From NCBI RefSeq assembly GCF_028527925.1, contig NZ_JAPESW010000001.1:62001-126000 (forward strand): a stretch of DNA of 64,000 nucleotides, in the 5' to 3' direction. Shown in pieces: positions 1 to 7,531 of the stretch. Every line of letters begins with the position of its first letter. Within the stretch, counting starts at the first letter, position 1. The notes beneath the pieces are model-generated. The model saw only the letters and a list, made by a program, of their open reading frames with translations, made no database searches and had not been told where the DNA came from. This DNA is from Cellulomonas fimi (GTDB taxonomy: Bacteria; Actinomycetota; Actinomycetes; Actinomycetales; Cellulomonadaceae). Both the position numbers and the translations under genes were made by a program.

Positions 1-267
1 GACCTCGAGGAACGACGACTGCTCCGCGAGCTGCTCGATCGGGTAGCCGCGGTAGCGCAGGATGCCCTCGTCGCCGTCGATGTACGTGATCTTCGACTCG
101 CACGAGGCGGTGTTCATGAAGCCCGGGTCCACCGTGACCAGGCCCGTGTCGCGCAGGAGCGAGGAGACGACGATCCCGTCGTTCCCCTCGGACGCGGTCA
201 CGACGGGCAGGTCGCGGGACTGGCCGTCGACGATCAGCTGGACCGGCGCGGTGACGACGTCCGACAT
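1..267 (-). CDS. gltA: Citrate synthase, N-terminal 89 codons (cut by window edge)
   Basis: Citrate synthase condenses acetyl-CoA and oxaloacetate at the entry of the TCA cycle. Only the first 89 residues are in the window. They include the family N-terminal signature around [20 protein letters not shown] (residues about 46-65) followed by [19 protein letters not shown], which is characteristic of the hexameric bacterial enzyme. The catalytic His and Asp residues lie beyond the left edge. The ATG at 265-267 is preceded on its strand by AGGAAGGAA, a good ribosome-binding site. It lies downstream of dapC in the same orientation but is separated from it by a stem-loop, so it probably has its own promoter. 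Confidence 0.95.
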   Translation of the reverse strand, partial: MSDVVTAPVQLIVDGQSRDLPVVTASEGNDGIVVSSLLRDTGLVTVDPGFMNTASCESKITYIDGDEGILRYRGYPIEQLAEQSSFLEV

Positions 268-434
268 GGTGGTTCCTTCCTGCGACGACCCTGGCCCAGG
301 GGATGCGCTGGGCGTCCGGCGGTCGGTTCGTGCGGCCTGCTCGGCCAGCTGCTCCGGCCCTCGTTGGCCAGCCTTGACGGTACCTGCGGCTAGCCTGCCG
401 TGACCAATCCGTGACGGGACCTGGGTCCCGGTGT

Positions 435-454
435 GACGGTCCTCACAGACCGTC
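435..454 (-). terminator. Stem-loop downstream of dapC
   Basis: GACGGTC and GACCGTC form a perfect 7-bp stem around a 6-nt loop, 11 nt beyond the dapC stop. No T-run follows, as is usual for actinobacterial terminators. The 268-465 gap otherwise holds only the gltA upstream region. Confidence 0.5.
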
Positions 455-465
455 GACGACGTGGT

Positions 466-1623
466 TCATGCGCCGGTCAGGCGCGCGGCCGCCTCGGCGA
501 CCTTCTCGTCCGAGGCGGTCAGTGCGACCCGCACGTGCCCGGCCGCCGCCGCGCCGTAGAACGCACCCGGCGCGACCAGGATCCCCTGCTGGGCGAGGTC
601 GCCCACCGTCGACCAGCAGTCCTGGCCCCCGCCATCGGGACGCACCCACAGGTACAGCCCGGCGTGCGACCGGTCGACGACGTAACCGGCCTCCTCGAAC
701 GCGCCGCGCAGCAGCCGGCGGCGCCGCCGGTACCGCTCGCGCTGCTCGGCGACGTGCTCGTCGTCGGCGAGCGCGGCCGTCGTCGCCGCCTGCACGGGCC
801 CCGGCACGATCATGCCGGCGTGCTTGCGCAGCTCGAGCAGCCGCGCGACCAGCGCCGGGTCGCCCGCGACGAACGCCGCCCGGTAGCCCGCGAGGTTGGA
901 CTGCTTCGACAGCGAGTACACCGCGAGCAGCCCCGTGAGGTCGCCGCCCGTCACGCGCGGGTCGAGCACGCTCGGCACGCCCGACGACGCCCACGGCTCG
1001 TCCCACGCGAGCTCGGCGTAGCACTCGTCGGACGCGACCACGACCGGCCGGCCGTCACGCTCCGCCGCGGCGCGCGCCGCGTCGACCACGCGCCGCAGGT
1101 CATCGACACCCAGCACCGAGCCGTCCGGGTTGCCGGGCGAGTTCAGCCACACGAGCCGCACGCCACCGCCGGTCGACGCGTCCGCGAGCACCTCCGCGGG
1201 GTCGTCCGTCGGGACCGGCGTCGCACCCGCGAGCCGCGCACCCACGTCGTACGTCGGGTACGCCGTCGCGGGGTGGAGCACGACGTCACCGTCGCCCAGG
1301 CCCAGCAGCGACGGCAGCAGCGCGACGAGCTCCTTGGAGCCGACCGTCGGGAGCACCGCAGCCGGGTCCAGCCCCGGCACGCCGCGGCGTCGCGCGAACC
1401 AGCGCACCACGGCCTCGCGCAGGTCGGCCGTGCCGTGCGTCAGCGGGTAGCCCGGCGAGTCCGCGGCAGCGGCGAGCGCGTCACGCACCACCGCGGGCGT
1501 CGGGTCCACCGGCGTGCCGACCGACAGGTCGACGATCCCCCCCGGGTAGGCGCGCGCCCGCTCGGCGTACGGGGTGAGCGTGTCCCAGGGGAAGTCCGGC
1601 AGCGCGCCGGTGAGGAAGCCCAC
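466..1623 (-). CDS. dapC: Succinyldiaminopimelate transaminase DapC
   Basis: PLP aminotransferase of fold type I (class I/II), 385 aa. It matches the actinobacterial DapC group that transfers an amino group to N-succinyl-2-amino-6-ketopimelate in lysine and meso-diaminopimelate synthesis. The N-terminus (GFLTGALPDFPWDTLTPYAE) and the segment VDLSVGTPVDPTP are typical of this group. The PLP lysine is in SLSKQSN (K240). The start is taken as the GTG at 1621-1623, 10 nt after the fdxA stop, without a clear ribosome-binding site, so translation may be coupled to fdxA. The fdxA-dapC pairing is conserved across Actinobacteria and supports this assignment over a generic aspartate transaminase. Confidence 0.9.
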   Translation of the reverse strand: MGFLTGALPDFPWDTLTPYAERARAYPGGIVDLSVGTPVDPTPAVVRDALAAAADSPGYPLTHGTADLREAVVRWFARRRGVPGLDPAAVLPTVGSKELVALLPSLLGLGDGDVVLHPATAYPTYDVGARLAGATPVPTDDPAEVLADASTGGGVRLVWLNSPGNPDGSVLGVDDLRRVVDAARAAAERDGRPVVVASDECYAELAWDEPWASSGVPSVLDPRVTGGDLTGLLAVYSLSKQSNLAGYRAAFVAGDPALVARLLELRKHAGMIVPGPVQAATTAALADDEHVAEQRERYRRRRRLLRGAFEEAGYVVDRSHAGLYLWVRPDGGGQDCWSTVGDLAQQGILVAPGAFYGAAAAGHVRVALTASDEKVAEAAARLTGA

Positions 1624-1633
1624 GCAGGTGGCG

Positions 1634-1960
1634 TCAGTCGCCGTGCACGCGCAGCGGCAGCGTGGCGATGATCGGGTGGTCCTTGTCGATCTCACCCATC
1701 TTCGCGGCACCGCCCGGCGAGCCCAGGTCGTCGAAGAACTCGACGTTCGCCTTGTAGTACTCGCTCCACTGCTCGGGGACGTCGTCCTCGTAGTAGATGG
1801 CCTCGACCGGGCAGACCGGCTCGCAGGCCCCGCAGTCCACGCACTCGTCGGGGTGGATGTACAGCGACCGCTTGCCCTCGTAGATGCAGTCCACGGGACA
1901 TTCCTCGATGCACGCCTTGTCCTTGACGTCCACACAAGGTTCGGCGATGACGTAGGTCAC
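1634..1960 (-). CDS. fdxA: Seven-iron ferredoxin FdxA (3Fe-4S/4Fe-4S)
   Basis: Small cytoplasmic electron carrier, 108 aa. Eight cysteines are visible at C9, C17, C21, C25, C40, C43, C46 and C50, in the arrangement of 7Fe ferredoxins (the second motif is CVDCGACEPVCP). The C-terminal tail after the clusters (YYEDDVPEQW onward) is the usual FdxA extension. Translation starts at GTG 1958-1960 with GGAGGAC upstream. It heads a two-gene unit with dapC and is divergent from the SH3-like small gene. The redox partners are not visible here. Confidence 0.95.
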   Translation of the reverse strand: MTYVIAEPCVDVKDKACIEECPVDCIYEGKRSLYIHPDECVDCGACEPVCPVEAIYYEDDVPEQWSEYYKANVEFFDDLGSPGGAAKMGEIDKDHPIIATLPLRVHGD

Positions 1961-1990
1961 GGTGCGTCCTCCAACGCGCAGGGGGTCTGC

Positions 1991-1998
1991 CTAGTATC
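1991..1998 (-). promoter_or_regulatory. Probable -10 region of fdxA
   Basis: On the minus strand GATACTAG contains two overlapping -10-like hexamers (GATACT and TACTAG) about 32-38 nt before the fdxA GTG. No good -35 is visible. Confidence 0.4.
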
Positions 1999-2078
1999 CC
2001 CCACATGCGAGCGCACGTGAGGTCGTGTCCACGGCGAGGAGCCCGACGGTCGCCGAGCGCGGTCGGCCAGGTGGTTCG

Positions 2079-2312
2079 GTGAGCCTCGACTGGCGCGCGT
2101 TGCACCCCGGAGAGCGCGTGGTCGTGCGACGCCGACGCGACGACGAACCGGCTCCGGGCGAGCCGCGGCTGACCGACGTCCTCGGCGAGGTCCTGCGCTG
2201 CGACGACGACGGCCTCACCGTGCGCACGCGCGGCGGTGACGTCGACGTACCGGGTGCGGACGTGGTCCTCGCCAAGCGCGTCCCGCCCCCGCCGCCGCGC
2301 CGGCCGCGCTGA
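2079..2312 (+). CDS. Stand-alone SH3-like domain protein (Rv0428c N-domain type)
   Basis: A 77-aa basic protein beginning SLDWRALHPGERVVVRRR. It continues with TDVLGEVLRCDDDGLTVRTRGGDVDVPGADVVLAKRVPPPPPRRPR, a small beta-barrel pattern. This resembles the N-terminal SH3-like domain of Rv0428c-type GNAT acetyltransferases, which commonly sit divergent from fdxA. Here the acetyltransferase domain is absent: the frame stops after the Pro-Arg linker and the strand is then occupied by a hairpin and the convergent VanW gene. GTG 2079 is preferred to the upstream GTG at 2025 because AGGTGG lies at the right distance. The family link is by pattern recognition only. No function is assigned. Confidence 0.6.
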   Translation: MSLDWRALHPGERVVVRRRRDDEPAPGEPRLTDVLGEVLRCDDDGLTVRTRGGDVDVPGADVVLAKRVPPPPPRRPR

Positions 2313-2340
2313 CCGGCGCGCGCCGACTGCGGCCAGGCAC

Positions 2341-2379
2341 GCGCGAACCCGCCGGGCAGCAGCCTCGGCGGGTTCGCGC
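2341..2379. terminator. Bidirectional hairpin between convergent genes
   Basis: Perfect 14-bp stem, GCGCGAACCCGCCG (2341-2354) with CGGCGGGTTCGCGC (2366-2379), and an 11-nt loop. It lies between the SH3-like gene and the end of the VanW-domain gene, so it can serve both strands. Confidence 0.75.
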
Positions 2380-2387
2380 ACGGTCGG

Positions 2388-5300
2388 TCAGGGGGTCGCG
2401 GGCGGGGTGGCCGTCGGCGGGGCGCCGCACACGATCTTGTTCTGCGGCTTGTACCGCCACGAGTTCGTGTCCGTGTCCTTGAGCTCGCCGTTGAGGTACA
2501 GCTTGCGCGTCACCGTCACCGAGAAGCCCGGGTTGCCCGCCGACTGCGGCTCGCACGTCGGCGACTGCGAGTAGACCGTCGTCGGCGCGACGACGCCCGA
2601 GCGCGGGCTCGTCGTCGACTCCACGGTCCAGTACTTCGTGCCCCAGATGCGCACGTAGACGCGGCCGCCCTCGACCCACGACTGCACCAGCGCGCCGTAC
2701 GGGGTGTTGTTCTTCCAGCGCATGTCGAGCGTGCCCGTGAAGATCGTCGCCTCACGGCCCTCCGGGTAGCGCGCGAACCACTCGCTGTGCGGCTTGTGCT
2801 CGACGTCCTCGAACCCCGCGAAGTGCGCCGCGTTGTACGTCGTCGTCGAGATCTGCGACAGGCCGCCGCCCCACGCGTCGACGTGCTCGCCGCTCACGAT
2901 CGCACCCGCCTGCACGAAGCCGTGCGCCGCGTCCACCGGACCCAGCGCCTCCGTCAGGCTGAAGGTCTCGTCCGGGCGGATCAGCGTGCCGCTGATCTTC
3001 GACGCGCCGTTCGCGATGTTCTGCGTGCGGCGCGGCTCCGACGTCAGCGGCGTCGAGAACTCCGAGACGATCTCCTTGATGCCGAGCGCCTCGAGCTCCG
3101 CCGTCGACTCCGCCGGGTCCGCCTGCACCAGCTCGACGGTCGCCGAGCGCTCGCTCGCCACCGCCGCGTCCGCGACCGCCGTCGCGAGCGACGCCGGGTC
3201 CAGCGTCGTGCCCGGCGTGCCCGGCACGATCACCGGCGTCCCCGACGACAGGTCGAAGTGCGCGTCCTCCGACGCCGTCAGCAGGTCCGGCAGCTCCTCG
3301 AGGACCGCGGCGGTCAGCGCCTCGCCGTTCATCTGGAGCACCAGGTCGCCGTCCACCGGGACGAACGACGCGTTCGCCGTCACGGTCGCCGGCTCGAGCG
3401 TCGTCGACCGGTCGCCCACGGTGACCGACACGGGCCCCGACGCGACCTTCTTCGCGACCTCCAGCGCCGCGTCCGTCTCCGCCTGCGTGATCGCCGGCTC
3501 GACCGTCGTGGTCGGCAGCGTCAGCGGGCGCGCACCGTCGAGCCAGCTCTCGTGCAGCACCTGCGACGCGCCGTCGACGTCCAGCTCCCAGCCGTCGGTC
3601 GCCTGCGTGGCGTTCGCCGTGCCGTCGGCGAACACGATGGTCCCGTCGACCGGCGCGAGCACCAGCGACGAGCCCAGGTCCTCGAGCGCGGCGGACAGCG
3701 CAGCGTCGTCGACCCGCGTCACCGGCGTCTGCGCCCCGACCCCGACGACCTGGTCCCACAGCCGCAGCGGGTCCGCGAGGTCCACGCCCGTCATCCGGTC
3801 GACCGTCGCCTGCGCGTCGAACGCGAGGCCCGCGGTCGCCGGGTCGACCGACGCCTGCACGTCCTGCGCCTCGACCGGCACCGGCTCCGTGGCGGTGCTG
3901 CTGAGGGACTCCTCCAGCCGGTCCACCGCCTCCGACGACGACAGCCCGCCGACGTCGACGCCCGCGACCGTCGCACCGCGCGGCACCCGGTCGGCGAGCG
4001 CGAACGACGCGCCGACGTACAGGCCGCCCAGCACGACGAGGATCCCCGCGATCACCAGCACGGGCCGCACCCAGCGCCGCCGCCCGTCGTCCGGCTCGAA
4101 CACGTCGAGCGGCGACGCCTCACGGTCGTCCTCACGGTGCGGGACCGGGCCTGACGCGATGCGCGGTGCGAGCGGGTCCGGGCCGCGCGACCCGATCGGC
4201 GCGAAGGCGCCACCGCTCGCCGCCGCAGCACCCGCGGCCGCGGCCGCCGGCCCGTGCGGCGCGGGCGCCGTGGGGGGAAGCACCGCCGTCGGCTCGCCGG
4301 CCGCGGCGGGGCGCGTCGGGGCGGCCGAGGACGCCGCGCCCGACGCGGGGAGCACGGCCGTGGACTCGGCCGCCGGACCCGGCCGGGCTCCCGGCTGGGG
4401 GGCCGGTGCCGTCGGCGGGATCACCGCCGTCGCGTCACCTGCCGACGACGTCGGAGAGGCCTGCGAGGTCGAGGGCGTCGAGGGCGGCGGCACCGTCCGC
4501 TCGGCGGGCGCCGCTGCGGCCGCCGGCGGGACCGGCGCCGCCGATGCGGGCGCGGCATCGGGAGGCGTCGTCGCGGACGCGGGCGGAGCAGCCGGGAGCA
4601 CCGGCGCGGCCGCGGTCGAAGCCGCCGGAGGGACCGGAGCCGCCGCGGACGGAGCGGCGGGTGCCGCCGCCGCAGCAGCCGGATCACTCGGAGCCGCCGC
4701 CGGAGCGACGGCTGCCGCCGGAGCAGCCGGGGGAACGGGGGCGCTCGCCGTCGGAGCAGCGGGAGACGTCGCGGCCGCCTGCGCCGGAGCGGCCGAGGAC
4801 TCCCCGCCGGGCGCGGAGGGCGACGCCGGCGTGCCTGCCGGGGTGGCCGTCGGGCCGCCCGGGCTCGGCCGGCCGGCCAGCGGCGACGCGGGCGCACCGT
4901 CCACCGAGGCCGTCGCGTCGCTGGTCACGCGAGGAACGGCACGCGTGGCAGCGTCCGCCGGCTCGGCGCCGCCCGCGGTCGTGTCGTCGCGCTCCGCCGC
5001 GGCGATCGTGCCAGGACCGGTCGCCCCGGCCGACGGCGGGACCGAGGGAGCGGACGCGTCGCCGACGATCGCGACGTCGCCGTCGGTCGCCGTGTCGCCG
5101 ACGGTGGACGTGTCGCCGACGGTCCCGGCGTCGCCGGCGGTTGCGGTGTCACCGGCGGTTGCGGTGTCGCCGGCGGTTGCGGTGTCGCCGATCGTCGCGG
5201 CGCCACCGTCACCGGACGTGGTCGTGGCCTGCTGCGTCTGCGGGACGGTGTTCGCGTCCGACGGCGCGCTCGGCGACGCCGACTGCGCGCCCCATACGGG

Positions 5301-6299
5301 CCAGACCGTCGCGGCGGCGGGCGCCGCCTCTGTCGCCGGGGCGGAGTCGTCGGCCGTGGTGTCCGTCGACGACTCGGCGCCCTGTCCCTCCGAGACGGGG
5401 GCGGCTGCAGCGGAGGTGTGCGATCCGGCCCGGCCGTCCTCGGTGGCGGGGACGGCGTCGGACGCCTCGGCGGCGGCGCTCGGACCGTGCTCCTCCGCGT
5501 CCGCCGTGCTCGCAGCGACGGGCTGGACCCGGGAAGCCGTGCTCTGCGTGGGGGCGTCCTCGCCGGCGGCCGCTCCGTCCGCTCCGCGGTCGGTCGGGGC
5601 GTCGACGTCGGCGGGCCCCTGGCTGTTCTCGGCGGCGCGGTCCGTGGCGGGATCCACCTCGGTCGCACGGTCGGCGGCGTCACGCACCTCGTCGGCGCCG
5701 TGGCCACCGGCGGCCGCGTCGACCGCGACCGGCTGGTCGGCGGTGGGCTGGTCGACCACGGTCACGGCGTCCGCGGCGGCCTTGGCGTCGACGCTCGCGT
5801 CACCCGTGGCCGACTCGTCGACGACGTCCGCCTCGCCCCTGGCGGACTCGCGGTCGACGCTCGCCGCGCCCGCGGGGGTCTCGTCGTCCGCACCCGCCTC
5901 GCTCGTGCCGGGCTCGTCGACGACGCTCTCGTCGCCCGCGGCCGACGCGCCGACGACGCTCGCCTCGCCCCTGTCCGACTCGCCGACGACGCTCGCCTCA
6001 TCCGCGCGGGTCTCGTCGTCCAGCCCCGGCTCGTCCGTGGCGGGCGCGTCGACGACGCTCGCCTCGTCCGTGCCCGCCTCGCCGTCGGGGCTTACCTCGT
6101 CGCTCGCGGGCACGTCCTCGGTGGCCGTGCCGTCACCGACGACGTCGTCGGACTCGCCGAGCTCGGCAGCGGGCGGCGTCGGGGCCTCGGCCGCGTCCTC
6201 GCCGGGCCGACGCGTGGCGTCCTCGGGCGTGGTCACGTCGGCCTCGGCGGCGGGGGTCCCCGGCCGCACGGAGTTGTCGCGGTCGGTCCGCTCGGTCAT
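2388..6299 (-). CDS. Giant VanW-domain membrane protein with long disordered N-terminus
   Basis: A 1303-aa protein. Residues 1 to about 740 are Asp/Thr/Glu-rich and then Ala/Pro-rich low complexity, predicted disordered and cytoplasmic. One transmembrane helix follows (VRPVLVIAGILVVLGG, about 743-768). The extracytoplasmic part begins with VAGVDVGGLSSSEAV, as in peptidoglycan-binding PG_binding_4 modules. It ends in a VanW domain (TFSLTEALGPV, GGGLSQISTTTYNAA, WKNNTPYGALV). Such proteins are thought to act at the actinobacterial cell wall, but the biochemical role of VanW is unknown. ATG 6299 has GGGAGCAGG upstream; reading frame further upstream lacks such a site. An 18-bp tandem repeat lies at 5059-5202. 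Confidence 0.85.
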   Translation of the reverse strand: MTERTDRDNSVRPGTPAAEADVTTPEDATRRPGEDAAEAPTPPAAELGESDDVVGDGTATEDVPASDEVSPDGEAGTDEASVVDAPATDEPGLDDETRADEASVVGESDRGEASVVGASAAGDESVVDEPGTSEAGADDETPAGAASVDRESARGEADVVDESATGDASVDAKAAADAVTVVDQPTADQPVAVDAAAGGHGADEVRDAADRATEVDPATDRAAENSQGPADVDAPTDRGADGAAAGEDAPTQSTASRVQPVAASTADAEEHGPSAAAEASDAVPATEDGRAGSHTSAAAAPVSEGQGAESSTDTTADDSAPATEAAPAAATVWPVWGAQSASPSAPSDANTVPQTQQATTTSGDGGAATIGDTATAGDTATAGDTATAGDAGTVGDTSTVGDTATDGDVAIVGDASAPSVPPSAGATGPGTIAAAERDDTTAGGAEPADAATRAVPRVTSDATASVDGAPASPLAGRPSPGGPTATPAGTPASPSAPGGESSAAPAQAAATSPAAPTASAPVPPAAPAAAVAPAAAPSDPAAAAAAPAAPSAAAPVPPAASTAAAPVLPAAPPASATTPPDAAPASAAPVPPAAAAAPAERTVPPPSTPSTSQASPTSSAGDATAVIPPTAPAPQPGARPGPAAESTAVLPASGAASSAAPTRPAAAGEPTAVLPPTAPAPHGPAAAAAGAAAASGGAFAPIGSRGPDPLAPRIASGPVPHREDDREASPLDVFEPDDGRRRWVRPVLVIAGILVVLGGLYVGASFALADRVPRGATVAGVDVGGLSSSEAVDRLEESLSSTATEPVPVEAQDVQASVDPATAGLAFDAQATVDRMTGVDLADPLRLWDQVVGVGAQTPVTRVDDAALSAALEDLGSSLVLAPVDGTIVFADGTANATQATDGWELDVDGASQVLHESWLDGARPLTLPTTTVEPAITQAETDAALEVAKKVASGPVSVTVGDRSTTLEPATVTANASFVPVDGDLVLQMNGEALTAAVLEELPDLLTASEDAHFDLSSGTPVIVPGTPGTTLDPASLATAVADAAVASERSATVELVQADPAESTAELEALGIKEIVSEFSTPLTSEPRRTQNIANGASKISGTLIRPDETFSLTEALGPVDAAHGFVQAGAIVSGEHVDAWGGGLSQISTTTYNAAHFAGFEDVEHKPHSEWFARYPEGREATIFTGTLDMRWKNNTPYGALVQSWVEGGRVYVRIWGTKYWTVESTTSPRSGVVAPTTVYSQSPTCEPQSAGNPGFSVTVTRKLYLNGELKDTDTNSWRYKPQNKIVCGAPPTATPPATP
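5059..5202 (-). repeat. Eight in-frame 18-bp tandem repeats in the VanW-protein gene
   Basis: Eight consecutive 18-bp units fill 5059-5202 exactly. The three at 5131-5148, 5149-5166 and 5167-5184 (TCGCCGGCGGTTGCGGTG) are identical except for one G/A. The outer units are diverged. They encode a string of six-residue units such as GDTATA, GDAGTV and GDTSTV within the cytoplasmic disordered region. Near-identity at the centre suggests recent expansion, and any change by whole units keeps the frame. Confidence 0.9.
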
Positions 6300-6361
6300 C
6301 CTGCTCCCCTGCTGATGCGCACGTCGGCGCGCGTGGCTGGACGCTGTCACGCGCCCGCGCG

Positions 6362-6367
6362 ATTCTA
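6362..6367 (-). promoter_or_regulatory. -10 box (TAGAAT) of the VanW-domain gene
   Basis: TAGAAT on the minus strand, 62 nt before the ATG, leaving a leader of about 55 nt with a ribosome-binding site. The same TAGAATCG core occurs before typA and oppB. Confidence 0.5.
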
Positions 6368-6445
6368 CGGTGCGCGCCTGAGGCGACGAGGTGGGACGGG
6401 CCGCGCGTCGGCGGTTCTCACCCGGCACGCACAGCACCCGCGCAC

Positions 6446-6484
6446 GTCCGCCACCGTTCGACCCGCGGCGCGGTGGGCGTGGAC
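6446..6484 (-). terminator. Imperfect stem-loop after the flavin reductase gene
   Basis: GTCCGCCACCG (6446-6456) can pair with CGGTGGGCGTGGAC (6471-6484), with bulges, 14 nt past the flavin reductase stop. This is weaker than the other hairpins in the window. Confidence 0.35.
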
Positions 6485-6498
6485 GTCCCCGGATGACG

Positions 6499-6999
6499 TC
6501 AGCGGACCGGGCGCACGCGTCCGCGCAGGTGGACGAGGCCGCCGGCGGAGGGATCCCCCTGGGCGACGGCGAGCACGCGGCCCACGACGACGTCGTGGTC
6601 GCCCGCCCGGTGGATGTCGGTCGTCCGGCAGTCGAACCAGGCGGCGGCACCGTCGAGCCACGCCGCACCGGACACGGGCGCGCTGCGGTGCGGCACGCGC
6701 GCGAGCTGGTCGAACGCGGGCCTGCCGGCGGACGCGAGCCAGTCGGCGGTCGGCGCCTGGTCGTCGGCGAGGACGGAGACCGCCCACGTGTCGACGTCGT
6801 CGAGGGCGTCGCGCAGCCGCGCGTCGACGTGCACGCAGAACAGGAGGAGCGGCGGGTCGAGCGAGACCGAGACGACGCTGCCCACGGTCGCCGCGTGGTC
6901 GGTCCCCCGCCAGCGCAGCGTCACGACGGCCACCCCGGCCGGCAGCCGTCCGACGGCGGAGCGGAAGTCGTCCGACGCGACGGTCGCGTCGTCGGTCAT
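6499..6999 (-). CDS. Flavin reductase-domain protein
   Basis: 166-aa protein of the NAD(P)H:FMN oxidoreductase (Flavin_Reduct) family. Landmarks are FRSAVGRLPAGVAVVTLRWRG, then AATVGSVVSVSLDPPLLLFCVHVDARLRDAL, and near the end DHDVVVGRVLAV. Members bind FMN and supply reduced flavin to monooxygenases or reduce small substrates. No monooxygenase partner is adjacent, so its client is unknown. Its ATG overlaps the stop of the upstream membrane-protein gene by 4 nt, making it the last gene of an mshB, membrane protein, flavin reductase unit. Confidence 0.85.
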   Translation of the reverse strand: MTDDATVASDDFRSAVGRLPAGVAVVTLRWRGTDHAATVGSVVSVSLDPPLLLFCVHVDARLRDALDDVDTWAVSVLADDQAPTADWLASAGRPAFDQLARVPHRSAPVSGAAWLDGAAAWFDCRTTDIHRAGDHDVVVGRVLAVAQGDPSAGGLVHLRGRVRPVR

Positions 7000-7526
7000 C
7001 GCGCCGCGTCCGGCGTCGCCCCGTCCGGCCCTCGCCCCTCGCGACCCGGCTCGCCGTCGCGCGACGACACCGTGCCGGCCGCCGGAGCACCCTCGACGAG
7101 GCCGGCGACCTGCTCGGTCCGCGGCTCCGGCACGTCCCCCGACGGCACCGGACGCGGCCGCTCGCCGCGTGGCTCGTCGCGGAAGAGCGCGCGGGGCGCG
7201 ACTGCGGCGGCGACGAGCGCGACGACGGCGCCGACGACCCAGGCCCAGCCGATGCCCTGCTGCGCGGGGACGAGGACGTCACCGCCGGGGCCCGAGCGGG
7301 ACAGGGTCGTGACGCTGAGGAACATGCCGCCCGCGAGCCCGGCGAGCGCGACACCACCGCCCCACGCACGGGAGAGGAACCCGGCGCACGCGACGAGCAG
7401 CAGGCACAGGACGAGGCCCCACGGCTGCGCGCTGCGGTGCATCGCGGTGCCGACGGCGCCGACGACGAGGCCGAGGACGAACGTGGACGCGGCCTTCGTG
7501 AGGACGTCGGTGCTCAGTGGCTGCAC
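6996..7526 (-). CDS. Small multi-pass membrane protein of unknown function
   Basis: 176 aa. About four hydrophobic segments occupy the first 115 residues (FVLGLVVGAVGTAMH, GLVLCLLLVACAGFL, VALAGLAGGMFLSV, IGWAWVVGAVVALVAAA). A hydrophilic Pro/Glu/Gly-rich cytoplasmic tail follows. GTG 7526 is 5 nt from the mshB stop and the gene overlaps the flavin reductase start, so the three are probably co-transcribed. The position next to mshB recurs in actinobacteria, but I cannot assign a role. Confidence 0.7.
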   Translation of the reverse strand: MQPLSTDVLTKAASTFVLGLVVGAVGTAMHRSAQPWGLVLCLLLVACAGFLSRAWGGGVALAGLAGGMFLSVTTLSRSGPGGDVLVPAQQGIGWAWVVGAVVALVAAAVAPRALFRDEPRGERPRPVPSGDVPEPRTEQVAGLVEGAPAAGTVSSRDGEPGREGRGPDGATPDAAR

Positions 7527-7531
7527 GGCGG

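Noticed and set aside
2794-6315. Long plus-strand frames opposite the VanW-domain gene
   Set aside because: Ser/Ala-rich shadow of the low-complexity coding region with no ribosome-binding site or family resemblance.
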